Shown here in pieces: positions 53,516 to 63,518 of a stretch of 64,000 bases of DNA. Where the stretch lies: assembly GCF_014645355.1 (NCBI RefSeq), contig NZ_BMLS01000001.1, positions 1,240,001 through 1,304,000 on the forward strand, written 5' to 3'. The first letter of the stretch is position 1. Each line of letters begins with the position of its first letter. The translations under genes were made by a program, and so were the position numbers. Below the pieces are notes generated by a model, which was not told the origin of the DNA, did not search any database, and saw only the letters and a program-made list of their open reading frames with translations. The stretch comes from Bowmanella pacifica (GTDB lineage Bacteria > Pseudomonadota > Gammaproteobacteria > Enterobacterales > Alteromonadaceae).

Positions 53516-56500
53516 ATGGCAAATTTCTTTATCAACAGGCCGATCTTTGCCTGGGTAATTGCCATCGTCATTATGCTGATGGGGTTACTCTCCATTAAGC
53601 AGTTGCCGGTTGAGCAATACCCTAAGATCGCACCGCCCGCGGTAACCATCAACGCCAGTTATCCTGGTGCATCGGCTAAAACCGCCGAAGACGCAGTGAC
53701 GCAGGTTATTGAGCAGTCAATGAATGGCCTGGACAACCTGATGTATATGTCCGCGCAAAGCGATTCTGTGGGCAACGTGACCGTTACCCTGACCTTCGAG
53801 ACAGGTACCGACCCGGATATTGCGCAGGTTCAGGTACAGAACAAACTGCAACGTGCTATTCCATTGCTTCCTCAGGAAGTGCAGCAACAGGGGGTTTCTG
53901 TTGCTAAGTCAAACGGCAGCTTCCTGATGGTCATCGGCTTTATCTCCGAAGACGGCAGCATGAAGCGTGATGATATAGCCGATTTCGTGGTGTCCAACGT
54001 AAAAGACCCGGTCAGCCGTACCCCTGGAGTAGGTAACGTCACTGTCTTCGGCAGCCAATACGCCATGCGCGTCTGGCTGGATGCCAACAAACTCAACCAG
54101 TACAAGCTCACGCCCACCGATGTAACAGCGGCTATCCGCGTGCAGAACAACCAGGTGACGGCCGGTCAGCTAGGTGGCGCCCCCGCGTTACCCGGTCAGC
54201 AATTTAATGCTGCGATTCTGGCCCAAAGCCGCCTGAGCAGCCCCGAAGAATTCGGCGACATTCTGCTGCGTGTTAATGCCGACGGTTCTCAGGTAAAACT
54301 GCGGGATGTAGCTAAAGTCGAGCTGGGTGGTGAGAACTACTCGGTCATTGGTCGTTACAATGGCATGGAAGCCACGGGTATTGCGATTGAGATGGCTACC
54401 GGTGCCAACGCGCTGGATACCGCCGAAGCAGTCAGGGCCACCCTGGATCAGCTTAAGCCCTATTTCCCCAATGGGCTGAAAATAGAAATACCCTATGACA
54501 CGACCCCCTTCGTAGAGATCTCTATCAGCTCTGTGGTACAGACGCTATTCGAAGCCATTATTCTGGTGTTCGTTGTGATGTATCTGTTCCTGCAAAACCT
54601 ACGGGCCACGCTTATCCCGACTCTGGCGGTACCTGTGGTATTGCTGGGCACCTTTGCCATTATGACGGCACTGGGTTTCTCCATTAACACCCTCACCATG
54701 TTTGGTATGGTACTGGCCATAGGTCTGCTGGTAGATGACGCCATAGTCGTAGTGGAAAACGTTGAACGGGTCATGAGCGAAGAAGGCTTATCCCCGGTAG
54801 AAGCCACCCGTAAGTCTATGGGCCAGATCACTGGCGCCCTGATAGGTATCGGCCTGGTGTTGTCAGCCGTGTTTGTGCCAATGGCCTTTATGGGCGGCGC
54901 AACCGGGGTAATCTATCAGCAGTTCTCCATAACCATAGTGTCAGCCATGGTCTTGTCGGTGCTGGTCGCATTGATCTTCACCCCGGCATTGTGTGCCACC
55001 ATGTTAAAGCCAATTACGGGTGACCATCACGCTAAAGGCGGCTTCTTCGGAGCCTTTAACCGTGGCTTTGATCGCTCCAACCAAAGTTACCAACGTATGG
55101 TGGGGGGGATGCTAAACCGTCCTACACGCTCTATGTTGGTATATGCGGCCATCGTGGTGATTATGGGTGTGATGTTTATGCGCCTGCCGTCTTCTTTCCT
55201 ACCGGAAGAAGACCAGGGTATCTTCCTGACCATGGTGCAACTGCCCACCGGAGCAAGCCAGGAGCGTACCGAAGAAGTGCTGAAAAAGGTCTCTGAATAT
55301 TATCATCAGGAAGACTCGGTACGTTCGGTCTTTACCGTGTCAGGCTTCAGCTTTGCCGGTCGAGGTCAGAACGTTGGTTTAGCCTTTGTGCGCTTGAACG
55401 ATTGGGATGAGCGTGACAGTAGCCAAAGCGTGCAAGCCACCATAGGTCGGGCAATGGGGTACTTCTCCACCATCAAAGAGGCCCAGATTTTTGCCTTTAA
55501 CCTGCCGCCTATTGTTGAACTAGGCAGTGCCAGCGGCTTTAACTTATTCCTGCAGGATCGCGGCGCACTTGGCCACGAAGCCTTGTTGCAAGCCAGAAAC
55601 CAACTGCTGGGCATGGCCGCTCAACAGCCTGATTTGGTTGCCGTGCGTCCTAACGGTATGGAAGATGCGCCGCAGCTGCAAATCGATGTGGACCAGTTAA
55701 AAGCGCAGGCGCTGGGTATTTCCTTGTCTGAAGTCAACCAGACTCTGTCCATAGGTTGGGGTTCCACTTATGTAAACGACTTTGTGGATCGTGGCCGGGT
55801 GAAAAAAGTCTATGTGCAGGCAGATGCTCAATTCAGGATGACACCAGAAGACCTTCAGCACTGGTATGTACGTAACAATGAAGGAGAAATGGTGTCCTTC
55901 TCCTCCTTTGCCACCAGCCGCTGGGTTTACGGACCACAACGTCTAGAGCGTTACAACGGTGTATCTGCCATGGAAATTCAGGGCGAAGCCGCCCCCGGCT
56001 TCAGCTCAGGTGACGCCATGGCCAAGATGGAACATCTGATCGGTGAGCTACCCAAAGGCATCGACTTTGAGTGGACCGCCACCTCGTATCAGGAAAAACT
56101 GTCCGGGTCGCAAGCACCTGCACTGTATGCACTTTCGGTGTTGGTGGTGTTCCTGTGTCTGGCCGCGCTGTATGAGAGCTGGGCCATTCCCTTCTCGGTA
56201 ATTATGGTGGTTCCCCTGGGTATTATCGGTGCCTTGAGTGCGGCATTCCTGATGGGTCTGCAAAATGACGTGTACTTCCAGGTAGGTCTGTTGACCACCA
56301 TGGGGCTGGCGTCGAAAAACGCCATCTTGATTGTAGAGTTTGCCCGGGAACTGCAAGGTCAGGGTATGGCATTGATGAAAGCCATACTGGAGGCGGTACG
56401 CCTGCGTTTGCGTCCGATCATTATGACGTCACTGGCCTTCTCTTTGGGCGTATTGCCACTGGCAATCAGTAGCGGAGCAGGCTCAGCTAGCCGTAATGCC

Positions 56501-56611
56501 ATAGGTATGGGGGTATTAGGCGGTATGATGTCGGCCACCTTCCTGGCCATCTTCCTGGTACCGGTTTTCTATCTGGTTGTGCAGAAGCTGTTCGTTAAAA
56601 AGAAGGCATAA
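53516..56611 (+). CDS. acrB: RND efflux pump inner membrane transporter, AcrB-like
   Basis: The proton-driven pump subunit, 1031 residues, with twelve membrane helices and two large periplasmic loops. The proton relay is intact: Asp-Asp in [17 protein letters not shown] (TM4) and Lys in [14 protein letters not shown] (TM10). The start [17 protein letters not shown] is typical of AcrB/MexB rather than heavy-metal RND pumps. It follows acrA after three bases and ends in a strong two-way terminator shared with the convergent acrR-like gene. A wide range of hydrophobic drugs is the usual substrate set for the family. Confidence 0.96.
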   Translation: MANFFINRPIFAWVIAIVIMLMGLLSIKQLPVEQYPKIAPPAVTINASYPGASAKTAEDAVTQVIEQSMNGLDNLMYMSAQSDSVGNVTVTLTFETGTDPDIAQVQVQNKLQRAIPLLPQEVQQQGVSVAKSNGSFLMVIGFISEDGSMKRDDIADFVVSNVKDPVSRTPGVGNVTVFGSQYAMRVWLDANKLNQYKLTPTDVTAAIRVQNNQVTAGQLGGAPALPGQQFNAAILAQSRLSSPEEFGDILLRVNADGSQVKLRDVAKVELGGENYSVIGRYNGMEATGIAIEMATGANALDTAEAVRATLDQLKPYFPNGLKIEIPYDTTPFVEISISSVVQTLFEAIILVFVVMYLFLQNLRATLIPTLAVPVVLLGTFAIMTALGFSINTLTMFGMVLAIGLLVDDAIVVVENVERVMSEEGLSPVEATRKSMGQITGALIGIGLVLSAVFVPMAFMGGATGVIYQQFSITIVSAMVLSVLVALIFTPALCATMLKPITGDHHAKGGFFGAFNRGFDRSNQSYQRMVGGMLNRPTRSMLVYAAIVVIMGVMFMRLPSSFLPEEDQGIFLTMVQLPTGASQERTEEVLKKVSEYYHQEDSVRSVFTVSGFSFAGRGQNVGLAFVRLNDWDERDSSQSVQATIGRAMGYFSTIKEAQIFAFNLPPIVELGSASGFNLFLQDRGALGHEALLQARNQLLGMAAQQPDLVAVRPNGMEDAPQLQIDVDQLKAQALGISLSEVNQTLSIGWGSTYVNDFVDRGRVKKVYVQADAQFRMTPEDLQHWYVRNNEGEMVSFSSFATSRWVYGPQRLERYNGVSAMEIQGEAAPGFSSGDAMAKMEHLIGELPKGIDFEWTATSYQEKLSGSQAPALYALSVLVVFLCLAALYESWAIPFSVIMVVPLGIIGALSAAFLMGLQNDVYFQVGLLTTMGLASKNAILIVEFARELQGQGMALMKAILEAVRLRLRPIIMTSLAFSLGVLPLAISSGAGSASRNAIGMGVLGGMMSATFLAIFLVPVFYLVVQKLFVKKKA

Positions 56612-56623
56612 AAGCCACAAACT

Positions 56624-56651
56624 AAAAAGCCGGACTCAGTCCGGCTTTTTT
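56624..56651. terminator. Bidirectional rho-independent terminator
   Basis: AAAAAGCCGGACT and AGTCCGGCTTTTTT around a one-base loop centre; it ends acrB and overlaps the last codons of the convergent TetR gene. Confidence 0.93.
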
Positions 56652-57256
56652 AATCCTAGCAATAATCCATCAATCAGTTCCGCAGCATGGTTTGCCAAAT
56701 CACATTGCTCAGGATGCAGCAAATATTTGGCAATCAGCCCCCCCAGATAAGCATTTAAGGCACTGGCTGCCAATGCAGGCGTAATAGCAGGATTCAACAG
56801 GCCGACCTTAGCGGCACGGGTGAAGGCACGCTGCATAGTGTCATGTACTTCGTTATTCAGATGCTCTTGCTGACGTACTGCCGGGTTAAGCTCGTCGATA
56901 TATTCACAGCGATGAAACACTATCGTCAGTACGCGCCGATGCTGCTCACTCTGTCCGACAATTTCCAGGGAGCGGATCATCACATCGCGAATACGCAGAA
57001 AGGGATCTGTTTCAGTGGAATGGTCGAGTTCAGAAAGCATCTGCCGAAAAGGCAGCCGGATGCGCTCCAACATGGCATTGAACAAATCCGCCTTGTCGGT
57101 AAAGTGCCAATAAATCGCCCCTCGGGTCACGCCAGCGGCGCGAGCGATTTTCTCCAGCGTGGTGCGTGACACACCCTGTTCATAGAATAGCTGCTCCGCC
57201 GCATCCAGGATTGTGCAGCGGGTCGCTTCGGCATCGGCCTTGGTACGCCTTACCAT
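56636..57256 (-). CDS. acrR: TetR family repressor, AcrR-like
   Basis: A 206-residue repressor. The helix-turn-helix LEKIARAAGVTRGAIYWHFTDKADLF is nearly the AcrR sequence. The C-terminal half has the drug-binding layout (HRCEYIDELNPAVRQQEHLNNE). I chose the ATG at 57256 (MVRRTKADAEATRCTILDAAE), which matches AcrR; an ATG 48 bases further upstream at 57304 has a better ribosome site (GGGAG) but would put a palindrome inside the gene. Placement next to acrAB and the acr-type operator suggest it controls that pump, though it is convergent with it rather than divergent as in E. coli. Confidence 0.9.
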   Translation of the reverse strand: MVRRTKADAEATRCTILDAAEQLFYEQGVSRTTLEKIARAAGVTRGAIYWHFTDKADLFNAMLERIRLPFRQMLSELDHSTETDPFLRIRDVMIRSLEIVGQSEQHRRVLTIVFHRCEYIDELNPAVRQQEHLNNEVHDTMQRAFTRAAKVGLLNPAITPALAASALNAYLGGLIAKYLLHPEQCDLANHAAELIDGLLLGLKKPD

Positions 57257-57270
57257 GGTACTGGTCTCTG

Positions 57271-57300
57271 TATTATTCTTGTTTTGTAAGGTGAATAATA
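57271..57300. promoter_or_regulatory. Inverted repeat upstream of the acrR-like gene
   Basis: TATTATTC (57271-57278) and its exact complement GAATAATA (57293-57300), 14 bases apart, within 45 bases of the chosen start. It may be an autoregulatory operator; it differs from the acrA palindrome. Confidence 0.45.
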
Positions 57301-57350
57301 CCATATCTGCTCCCTGAAAAGGCAAATGACAGACCAATCCTTGACCTGAA

Positions 57351-57557
57351 TCAGTCCTCTGCTTGCTGGCGCTTCCAGTCGTCGGTGAGCAGGCCAGCAT
57401 AACCCCAGTCCTGCTCTTCAACTTCCTGAATCACTATATGAGTATGTTCGGGTTTCTTACCCAGTACTCTGGCTAAAGACGCAGTAAAGTCTTTAACCAG
57501 TTCGGCTTTCTGCTCGCGGGTTGCCCCTTTAGTGATCTGCACATTGATATAGGGCAT
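57351..57557 (-). CDS. 4-oxalocrotonate tautomerase-like protein
   Basis: A 68-residue tautomerase with the N-terminal catalytic proline (MPYINVQI; Pro1 after Met removal) and the family strand-helix pattern, ending TDDWKRQQAED. AAGGATG stands just before the ATG at 57557. It follows the second RND pump gene after 22 bases on the same strand and is likely in that operon. An aromatic-compound detoxification role next to a pump is plausible but unproven. Confidence 0.88.
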   Translation of the reverse strand: MPYINVQITKGATREQKAELVKDFTASLARVLGKKPEHTHIVIQEVEEQDWGYAGLLTDDWKRQQAED

Positions 57558-57579
57558 TGGGCATCCTTTTGGGGTTGGC

Positions 57580-60500
57580 TTAAGCCAACCCTTCATCTGT
57601 GTCCACGTGTTCGGCTTTATGGCGTTCGGCAATCTCATCTGACAAAGCCTGACGACTGCGCTTCTCGGTTAACTTCCGTTCGGTTAACCAGAAGAAGAAC
57701 AGCGGCAGGAAGAACACCGCCAGGAAAGTGGCCGCCAGCATGCCGCCCATGACCCCAGTACCCACACTGTGTCTGGCGCCAGCACCGGCGCCTGAGCTGA
57801 ACGCTAACGGTACTACGCCGAGAATAAAGGCCAATGAGGTCATAATGATAGGTCTGAACCTCAAACGAGCCGCCTCAAGTGCAGCAGTCGCCGCACTCCA
57901 GCCCTGCTGATGTTTCATCAGCGCATACTCGACAATCAGAATGGCGTTTTTCCCGGCCAAGCCCAACAAGGTAACCAAACCAATCTGGAAATACACATCA
58001 TTGGTCAAACCGGCTACCCACACCGCTACCAGCGCGCCAAAGGTGCCAAAGGGCAGGGCCAACATTACCGACAAAGGCAATGACCAGCGCTCATAAAGCG
58101 CAGCCAAAATCAGGAACACCATAATAGCGGCCATTCCCAACGCCAATCCTGTGGTACCCGAGCTACGCTTTTCCTGGAAGGCGGAACCCGTCCAGTCATA
58201 GCTGATATCCGGCGGCAACACCTGCGCCGCGATACGCTCGATCTCTGCAATGGCCTGACCGGAACTGTAGCCAGGGGCAGGATTCCCCATCAGCTTCACA
58301 GCTGGCAAGTTGTTGTAGCGATCTAAGCTGTCAGGACCGGTACTGTACTCAATATTGGCAAAGGCGGAGATAGGCACCATCTCGCCTTGGCTACTACGCA
58401 CATAAATGCGACCAATATCTTCTGGTGACATACGAAAATCTGCATCGGCTGACATCAGTACCTGCCAGGCCCGGCCAAACTTGTTGAAATCATTGACGTA
58501 ATACGTACCCAGAGTTCCCGCCAGCGCATTAAAGGCCCCATCAATGGGCACGCCCATGGCATGGGCCTGCTCACGATCCACATCAATCTTTAGCTGTGGC
58601 GTGTTAGGTCGCCACAGGGTTTGTACCCCGGCCAGTATCGGACTTTGCTGGGCAGCCCCCTGCATGGCTTGCATGGCTTGCACCAGTTTTTCTGTACCAC
58701 CGTCGCCGCGATTTTGCAGATAGAACTCAAAACCGCCGGTATTGCTTAGGCCAAAGATGGGAGGCGGGTTAAAGGCCAACACCAAAGCTTCCTTGATATG
58801 GACGGTTTTCATAAACAGCTCACCCACCAGCTCTGGCGTGGTGATATCCCGTTCATCCCAATGCTTCTGGGTAACAAAGAGCGTAGCCGCACTGTTTTTA
58901 TAGCCACCGCCAATAAAATCGAAGCCGGTAAAAGCCACCACATTCGCATTGGCTGAATTTGACTGCACCGCTGCTACAACTTCGGCCACCACTTCTTCAG
59001 TACGCTGCAAAGAGGCACCGTCTGGCAGGTAAATAGCGGAAATATAGAAACCCTGATCTTCATCTGGAATCAGCGAGCCCGGAGTGGTTTTCCACATACC
59101 GCCGGTAATGGCGATCATACCCACCACCAACGTTAATCCCAGCAAGCCTCGACGCAGAAAAAAGCTCACCGCGCCAACATATCGGTTGGTCACGCGATGA
59201 AACCAGTCATTAAACCACTGGAAGAAACCGGCGGTTTTCTTGTGTTCGGCACGCAAAATTAACACACACAGAGCGGGGGTCATGGTCAGTGCTACAACAC
59301 CGGATAAGGACACCGAGATAGAAATAGTGATGGCAAACTGACGGAACAGCTCACCGGTTAAGCCGCCGAGGAAGGCGATAGGCACGAACACACTGCAAAG
59401 TACCAATACGATGGCGACCACCGGCCCACTTACCTCATGCATGGCTTTAATTGCCGCATCCCTGGCATTGAGATGCTCTTCATGCATGATACGTTCGACG
59501 TTTTCCAGTACCACGATAGCGTCGTCCACCACTATCCCTATGGACAGCACCATACCAAATAAGGTCAGGGTATTGATGGAGTAACCCAGCAGATACAAAC
59601 CGGCAAAGGTACCCAACAACGACACTGGCACCGCCAGGGTTGGGATCAAGGTGGCCCGCCAGTTTTGCAGGAACAGGAACACCACCAGGAACACCAGGAT
59701 CATGGCTTCTACCAGGGTCTTAAGCACCTCACGGATGGACACTTCCACAAAGCGGGTCGTATCGTAAGGCACAGCATGCTCTAAGCCAGCGGGAAAGCGA
59801 CTTTTAAGCGCCGCCACGGTTTCATTAACTTCCTTGGCCACATCCAGCGCATTGGCCCCTGGCTGCAAAAAGATCCCCACCAGTACGGCATCTTTGCCAT
59901 TAATACGACCGGCGAAATCATAGTCTTTCGAGCCCAGTTCAACCCGCGCCACATCTTTAAGGCGCAGCGCACTACCGTCAGGGTTAGAACGAATAAGGAT
60001 TTGCTCAAACTCTTCCGCTGAACTCAAACGGCCCTGGGCAGTCACACTATAAACCAGCTCTTGCGGGGAACTGGAGGTTGGGGTTGAGCCAATTCGACCC
60101 GCGGCATATTGCGAGTTCTGCTCGCGAATAGCCCCGGCAATTTCCTCAACCGTAACCCCCAACTGGCTCATCACATCGGGCCGCAACCAAATGCGCATGG
60201 CGTAATCTTTGGCGCCAAATATCTGCACATTGGTGGTACCCGGTATACGTTTGATCTGATCAAGAATGTTCAAGGTCACATAGTTGGATGTCCACAACGA
60301 ATCACGGCTGCTATCGGGCGAGTAAAACGCATGTACCTGCAGGAAACTGGAGGAGCCTTTTTCTACCACCACACCCTGGCGACGTGTTTCTTCCGGCAAT
60401 CTGGCTTCCACCTGCTTGATACGGTTGTTTACGTTAACCGCCGCCTGATCCGGATCTGTGCCTATCTCAAAGGTCACCATAATAGTAGTCACGCCTGAGC

Positions 60501-60753
60501 TGGTAGAGGTGGAAGACATATACATCATGCCTTCTACGCCGGTAATGGCATTCTCAATCGGCGTCGCCACTGTCTGCTCAAGCACTTCGGCCGACGCACC
60601 GGGATAAACCGCCATGACCTGTACAACAGGGGGCGAAATTTCGGGATACTGGGCAATAGGTAAGCTGCGCATGGCCGCGAGTCCGGCCAAGACCACAAAA
60701 ATAGAGATGACGAAGGCAAAAATTGGCCTATCGATAAAGTAACGAGAAAACAT
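57580..60753 (-). CDS. RND efflux pump inner membrane transporter, MexF/OqxB-like
   Basis: A second proton-driven drug pump subunit, 1057 residues. The start MFSRYFIDRPIFAFVISIF and the motif VVDDAIVVLENVERIM with both TM4 Asp residues mark it as HAE1 type. Lys in [14 protein letters not shown] is present. Overall it looks like the MexF/OqxB branch rather than the AcrB branch at 53516-56611. GGGAG stands before the ATG; its adaptor gene ends 12 bases upstream. The tail (after FFFWLTERKLTEK) extends about 30 charged residues past the last helix. Confidence 0.95.
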   Translation of the reverse strand: MFSRYFIDRPIFAFVISIFVVLAGLAAMRSLPIAQYPEISPPVVQVMAVYPGASAEVLEQTVATPIENAITGVEGMMYMSSTSTSSGVTTIMVTFEIGTDPDQAAVNVNNRIKQVEARLPEETRRQGVVVEKGSSSFLQVHAFYSPDSSRDSLWTSNYVTLNILDQIKRIPGTTNVQIFGAKDYAMRIWLRPDVMSQLGVTVEEIAGAIREQNSQYAAGRIGSTPTSSSPQELVYSVTAQGRLSSAEEFEQILIRSNPDGSALRLKDVARVELGSKDYDFAGRINGKDAVLVGIFLQPGANALDVAKEVNETVAALKSRFPAGLEHAVPYDTTRFVEVSIREVLKTLVEAMILVFLVVFLFLQNWRATLIPTLAVPVSLLGTFAGLYLLGYSINTLTLFGMVLSIGIVVDDAIVVLENVERIMHEEHLNARDAAIKAMHEVSGPVVAIVLVLCSVFVPIAFLGGLTGELFRQFAITISISVSLSGVVALTMTPALCVLILRAEHKKTAGFFQWFNDWFHRVTNRYVGAVSFFLRRGLLGLTLVVGMIAITGGMWKTTPGSLIPDEDQGFYISAIYLPDGASLQRTEEVVAEVVAAVQSNSANANVVAFTGFDFIGGGYKNSAATLFVTQKHWDERDITTPELVGELFMKTVHIKEALVLAFNPPPIFGLSNTGGFEFYLQNRGDGGTEKLVQAMQAMQGAAQQSPILAGVQTLWRPNTPQLKIDVDREQAHAMGVPIDGAFNALAGTLGTYYVNDFNKFGRAWQVLMSADADFRMSPEDIGRIYVRSSQGEMVPISAFANIEYSTGPDSLDRYNNLPAVKLMGNPAPGYSSGQAIAEIERIAAQVLPPDISYDWTGSAFQEKRSSGTTGLALGMAAIMVFLILAALYERWSLPLSVMLALPFGTFGALVAVWVAGLTNDVYFQIGLVTLLGLAGKNAILIVEYALMKHQQGWSAATAALEAARLRFRPIIMTSLAFILGVVPLAFSSGAGAGARHSVGTGVMGGMLAATFLAVFFLPLFFFWLTERKLTEKRSRQALSDEIAERHKAEHVDTDEGLA

Positions 60754-60765
60754 GCTAACTCCCTG

Positions 60766-61965
60766 TTACTGAGCAGAAGATGAAGGCTGTCCGGCCAACA
60801 CCACCGGCATACCAGGGAAGAAAATATGCGCCATACCCTCCACAATCACCTGGTCGCCACCCTTCAAACCCTTATGTACCACCCAGCCATTTTCGATACC
60901 CTGTGGCGTCTGAAGGCGTACCCATTCCCCCACTTCAACTGGCGCAGGCTGCGCAATATTGCCTTGTTCACCCTTGGCAAACAGGTAGACATATTTACCA
61001 GTACCGCTATCTAATACGGCACGCTGAGGCACCACAAAGGCGTTGTCGCGACTGGCGCCTTCCAGTACTACACGCACAAACTGCCCTGGGCGAAGCTTAA
61101 AATCAGGGTTGGGCACAATGGCCTGCAGTTCGGACGTACCTGTCATGGTATTAATCCGTACATCGCGGAAATTAACCTCACCTATATGCTCATAGAAAGA
61201 ACCATCCTGCAGCTTGATTCTCGTCTGCCAATGGCCATCCTGAGGCAAGGTTAACTTGCCACTCTCCACATCCTTGCGCATGGCTAATTGTTCTCTTTCT
61301 GATAAACCAAACCGAATGCGGATAGGATCTAACTGGGTAACTTGTGTTAGCAGTACATCCGGGCCTGGCACATAAGTCCCTTCGGATACCTGCTCACGGC
61401 CAGCGATACCGTTCACCGGCGATTCCACTTTGGCATATTCCAGACTGAGCTTGGCATCCTGCAACCGGGCTTCTGCGGCTTTCACATCCGCCAGGGCAAC
61501 TTCTTCAGCCGAGATAGCATTGTCCAGGTCCTGCTGAGAAACACTGTTTTGCTTGCGCAGCGGCGTCAGGCGCTTCACGTCACGACGAGCACTTTCCAAA
61601 CGTGCTTTGGTGGCCAACAGGTCGGCTTGGGTGCGCGCCACCTCGACATCAAAAGGCTTCAGATCCAAGGTAAACAAAGACTGGCCTTGCTCTACTTTGT
61701 CACCCTCTTCAAAATTCCGTGACTCGATGATGCCAGCTACCCGGGCTCGAATTTCCACCTCTTTAGAACCGGATAAGGTCGCGGGCAACTCAATAGCAAA
61801 AGGTACCGTTTGCGCTTGCATAGTACGTACCTCTACCGCTGCGGGCTGCATTGCCCCCATACCTTCGGCGGCAGGAGGTTGCTGCCCACAAGCAAAAAGC
61901 AAGGTGGTCAGAGATACCGCACCCAGTTTGGCGTGCAGAGAAAAATTCCTTTTGTATTTACCCAT
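60766..61965 (-). CDS. RND efflux periplasmic adaptor (MexE/OqxA-like lipoprotein)
   Basis: The adaptor of the second pump, 399 residues. A lipoprotein signal ends in LLFAC; lipoyl halves (EIRARVAGIIESRNFEEGDKVEQGQ), a helical hairpin and a barrel domain (QFVRVVLEGASRDNAFVVPQRAVLD) follow. The start at 61965 (MGKYKRNFSLHAK) is chosen because upstream frame has no signal-like content. First gene of the unit adaptor-pump-tautomerase. It diverges from a TetR gene, with a palindrome between them. Confidence 0.93.
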   Translation of the reverse strand: MGKYKRNFSLHAKLGAVSLTTLLFACGQQPPAAEGMGAMQPAAVEVRTMQAQTVPFAIELPATLSGSKEVEIRARVAGIIESRNFEEGDKVEQGQSLFTLDLKPFDVEVARTQADLLATKARLESARRDVKRLTPLRKQNSVSQQDLDNAISAEEVALADVKAAEARLQDAKLSLEYAKVESPVNGIAGREQVSEGTYVPGPDVLLTQVTQLDPIRIRFGLSEREQLAMRKDVESGKLTLPQDGHWQTRIKLQDGSFYEHIGEVNFRDVRINTMTGTSELQAIVPNPDFKLRPGQFVRVVLEGASRDNAFVVPQRAVLDSGTGKYVYLFAKGEQGNIAQPAPVEVGEWVRLQTPQGIENGWVVHKGLKGGDQVIVEGMAHIFFPGMPVVLAGQPSSSAQ

Positions 61966-62047
61966 TGGAGCACCGATAGTAGAGAGTCTGAAGCGAATAA
62001 CCTTAAATTGCTTAAGGCCATGTGATAATAACAACTGAGATAATAAC

Positions 62048-62077
62048 TTGGATAAAGTACACGATCTCGTATACTTT
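62048..62077 (+). promoter_or_regulatory. tetR promoter with near-perfect 24-bp palindrome (operator)
   Basis: TTGGAT (62048-62053), 16-base spacer, TATACT (62070-62075). A 24-base palindrome (62054-62077; AAAGTA...TACTTT, 20 of 24 positions symmetric) overlaps the spacer and -10 box. It lies in the 136-base gap between the divergent adaptor and tetR genes, so it can control both. Confidence 0.65.
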
Positions 62078-62101
62078 AGCTACGGCTTTATTCGTTTCAA
62101 A

Positions 62102-62737
62102 ATGTATCGGCAATTGCTGACCGAGGAGTTAAGTTTGGGTCGAAGTGATGAGAAGCACAATGATATTTTATGTGCTGCCATTCGGGAGTTTTGTGAAAAG
62201 GGCATGATGGCAACCACCATGGAAGCCATTGCCAGTCGTGCTTGTGTATCCAAACGTACACTGTACAAACATTATCCATGTAAAGAGGATCTGCTAGACG
62301 CGGTAGTCAGTCTGTTACTGGAACGTGTTGAACCCTTACAAAAGATGACATTTGATCCACAGCGTCCTATTGCTGAGCAACTTAAAGAACTCAGTCATAA
62401 AGTCTTGTCTCTGGTATGCGATGAGCACTATCTGCGTTTAAGTAAGATAGTGATTATTGAGTCGATGCGCTCAGAGAAAGAAGCCATTCGCCTGAATCAG
62501 AAGTTCAGCGATTGTGAGAAAGACATGCATAACTGGTTTATCCAGGCAGGCAAAGCCGGGGCACTTGGCAACTTGGAGCCAGGACTCGCCGCGGCGATGT
62601 TTTACGGCGCCATCAAAGAAATGGCCTTTTGGGATCAGGCCATTTGCTGGAAGCCGTTGCTAAATGAGCAGGAAGCAGGGCGTCTTATCAAGCAAACCTG
62701 CGACTTTTTCCTTACCGCAATTCAATCAAAGGGCTAG
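62102..62737 (+). CDS. TetR family regulator of the second efflux operon
   Basis: A 211-residue TetR protein. Helix-turn-helix: DILCAAIREFCEKGMMATTMEAIASRACVSKRTLYKHY in parts. The ATG at 62102 is chosen because the promoter and palindrome at 62048-62077 lie before it; a TTG at 62048 would start inside them. The C-terminal region resembles the AefR/TetR_C class. Divergent from the adaptor gene, it is the natural repressor of the second pump. Its stop overlaps the stop of the convergent small gene in CTAG. Confidence 0.9.
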   Translation: MYRQLLTEELSLGRSDEKHNDILCAAIREFCEKGMMATTMEAIASRACVSKRTLYKHYPCKEDLLDAVVSLLLERVEPLQKMTFDPQRPIAEQLKELSHKVLSLVCDEHYLRLSKIVIIESMRSEKEAIRLNQKFSDCEKDMHNWFIQAGKAGALGNLEPGLAAAMFYGAIKEMAFWDQAICWKPLLNEQEAGRLIKQTCDFFLTAIQSKG

Positions 62738-63087
62738 TCGAAGCTAGTCCTCCCTATCTCAGAACATAAGTAAAGCAGGGTAGCCCCATACACAAAGGGG
62801 TTCTTGTCTTTATTAATACAATAATAAAGTTGGAAATGCTCCATCTTGGTACGACTGGAGAGCATGTCCATAACGTAGTCTTTTTGATAATCGTTCATCG
62901 CCGCGATATTCGGACGCACCCTGTCACGTAGCGCGGCTAACTCCTGACGCTCTGCCGTTTGTGCAATTTCAGTCATCCAGTTTGACAGGCTTTCTTGAAT
63001 ATCTCCCAACCAATACTGCACAAAAGACGAGCGCAATACGACCACCAGTAAAGCAATTTCCAAAATAATGATAAAGGTGCGTTTCAT
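62734..63087 (-). CDS. Small membrane-anchored hypothetical protein
   Basis: I do not recognise a family. The 117-residue protein has one N-terminal membrane segment (FIIILEIALLVVVL), then a soluble, mostly helical part with three Cys (YYCINKDK, LYLCSEIG). The ATG at 63087 has AAGGTG in the preceding sequence region. Its stop codon overlaps that of the TetR gene on the other strand. It lies alone between the efflux region and ccoG. Confidence 0.7.
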   Translation of the reverse strand: MKRTFIIILEIALLVVVLRSSFVQYWLGDIQESLSNWMTEIAQTAERQELAALRDRVRPNIAAMNDYQKDYVMDMLSSRTKMEHFQLYYCINKDKNPFVYGATLLYLCSEIGRTSFD

Positions 63088-63518
63088 TGTGCTACATCAA
63101 TAGTCAAGTACGTTGAAAATCATACCTTATAGACAGGCAAAGTCCCATATGACTTGCTTATCCGCCGGAATAACTAGCAATAAGTATTCATTACTATTCT
63201 TAAGATCAACTTAACGGCCAGAGCAAACCAATGGATAGGAAAAGGCGATAGGTAATCTGTACTACTTTCCAACCCATTGAGGCTTAACGTTATTTTAACA
63301 AAAGCAGGGGAGAATCTGGTTTATTCTGAGGTAGATAACCTTGCGCCATGATAAATAAAATTTATAATTTTCAGAAATTTTTGAAACTTCAAAAATAAAC
63401 AAAGAGTGGCTTAGTAACGCTTAACTTATATGCTTAACAAACAATAAGGTGGCGCTACCCTATACAAAATAAGGGAACAGTTAGATTCCTCAATGTGCAT
63501 TACCAGAGACCAGGACCC
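63088..63518. other. Intergenic region before ccoG
   Basis: About 430 bases, no gene seen. It contains a perfect 9-bp inverted repeat, ATTTTTGAA-AC-TTCAAAAAT (63377-63396), in AT-rich DNA. No TTGAT-N4-ATCAA (Fnr) box was found. Confidence 0.5.
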
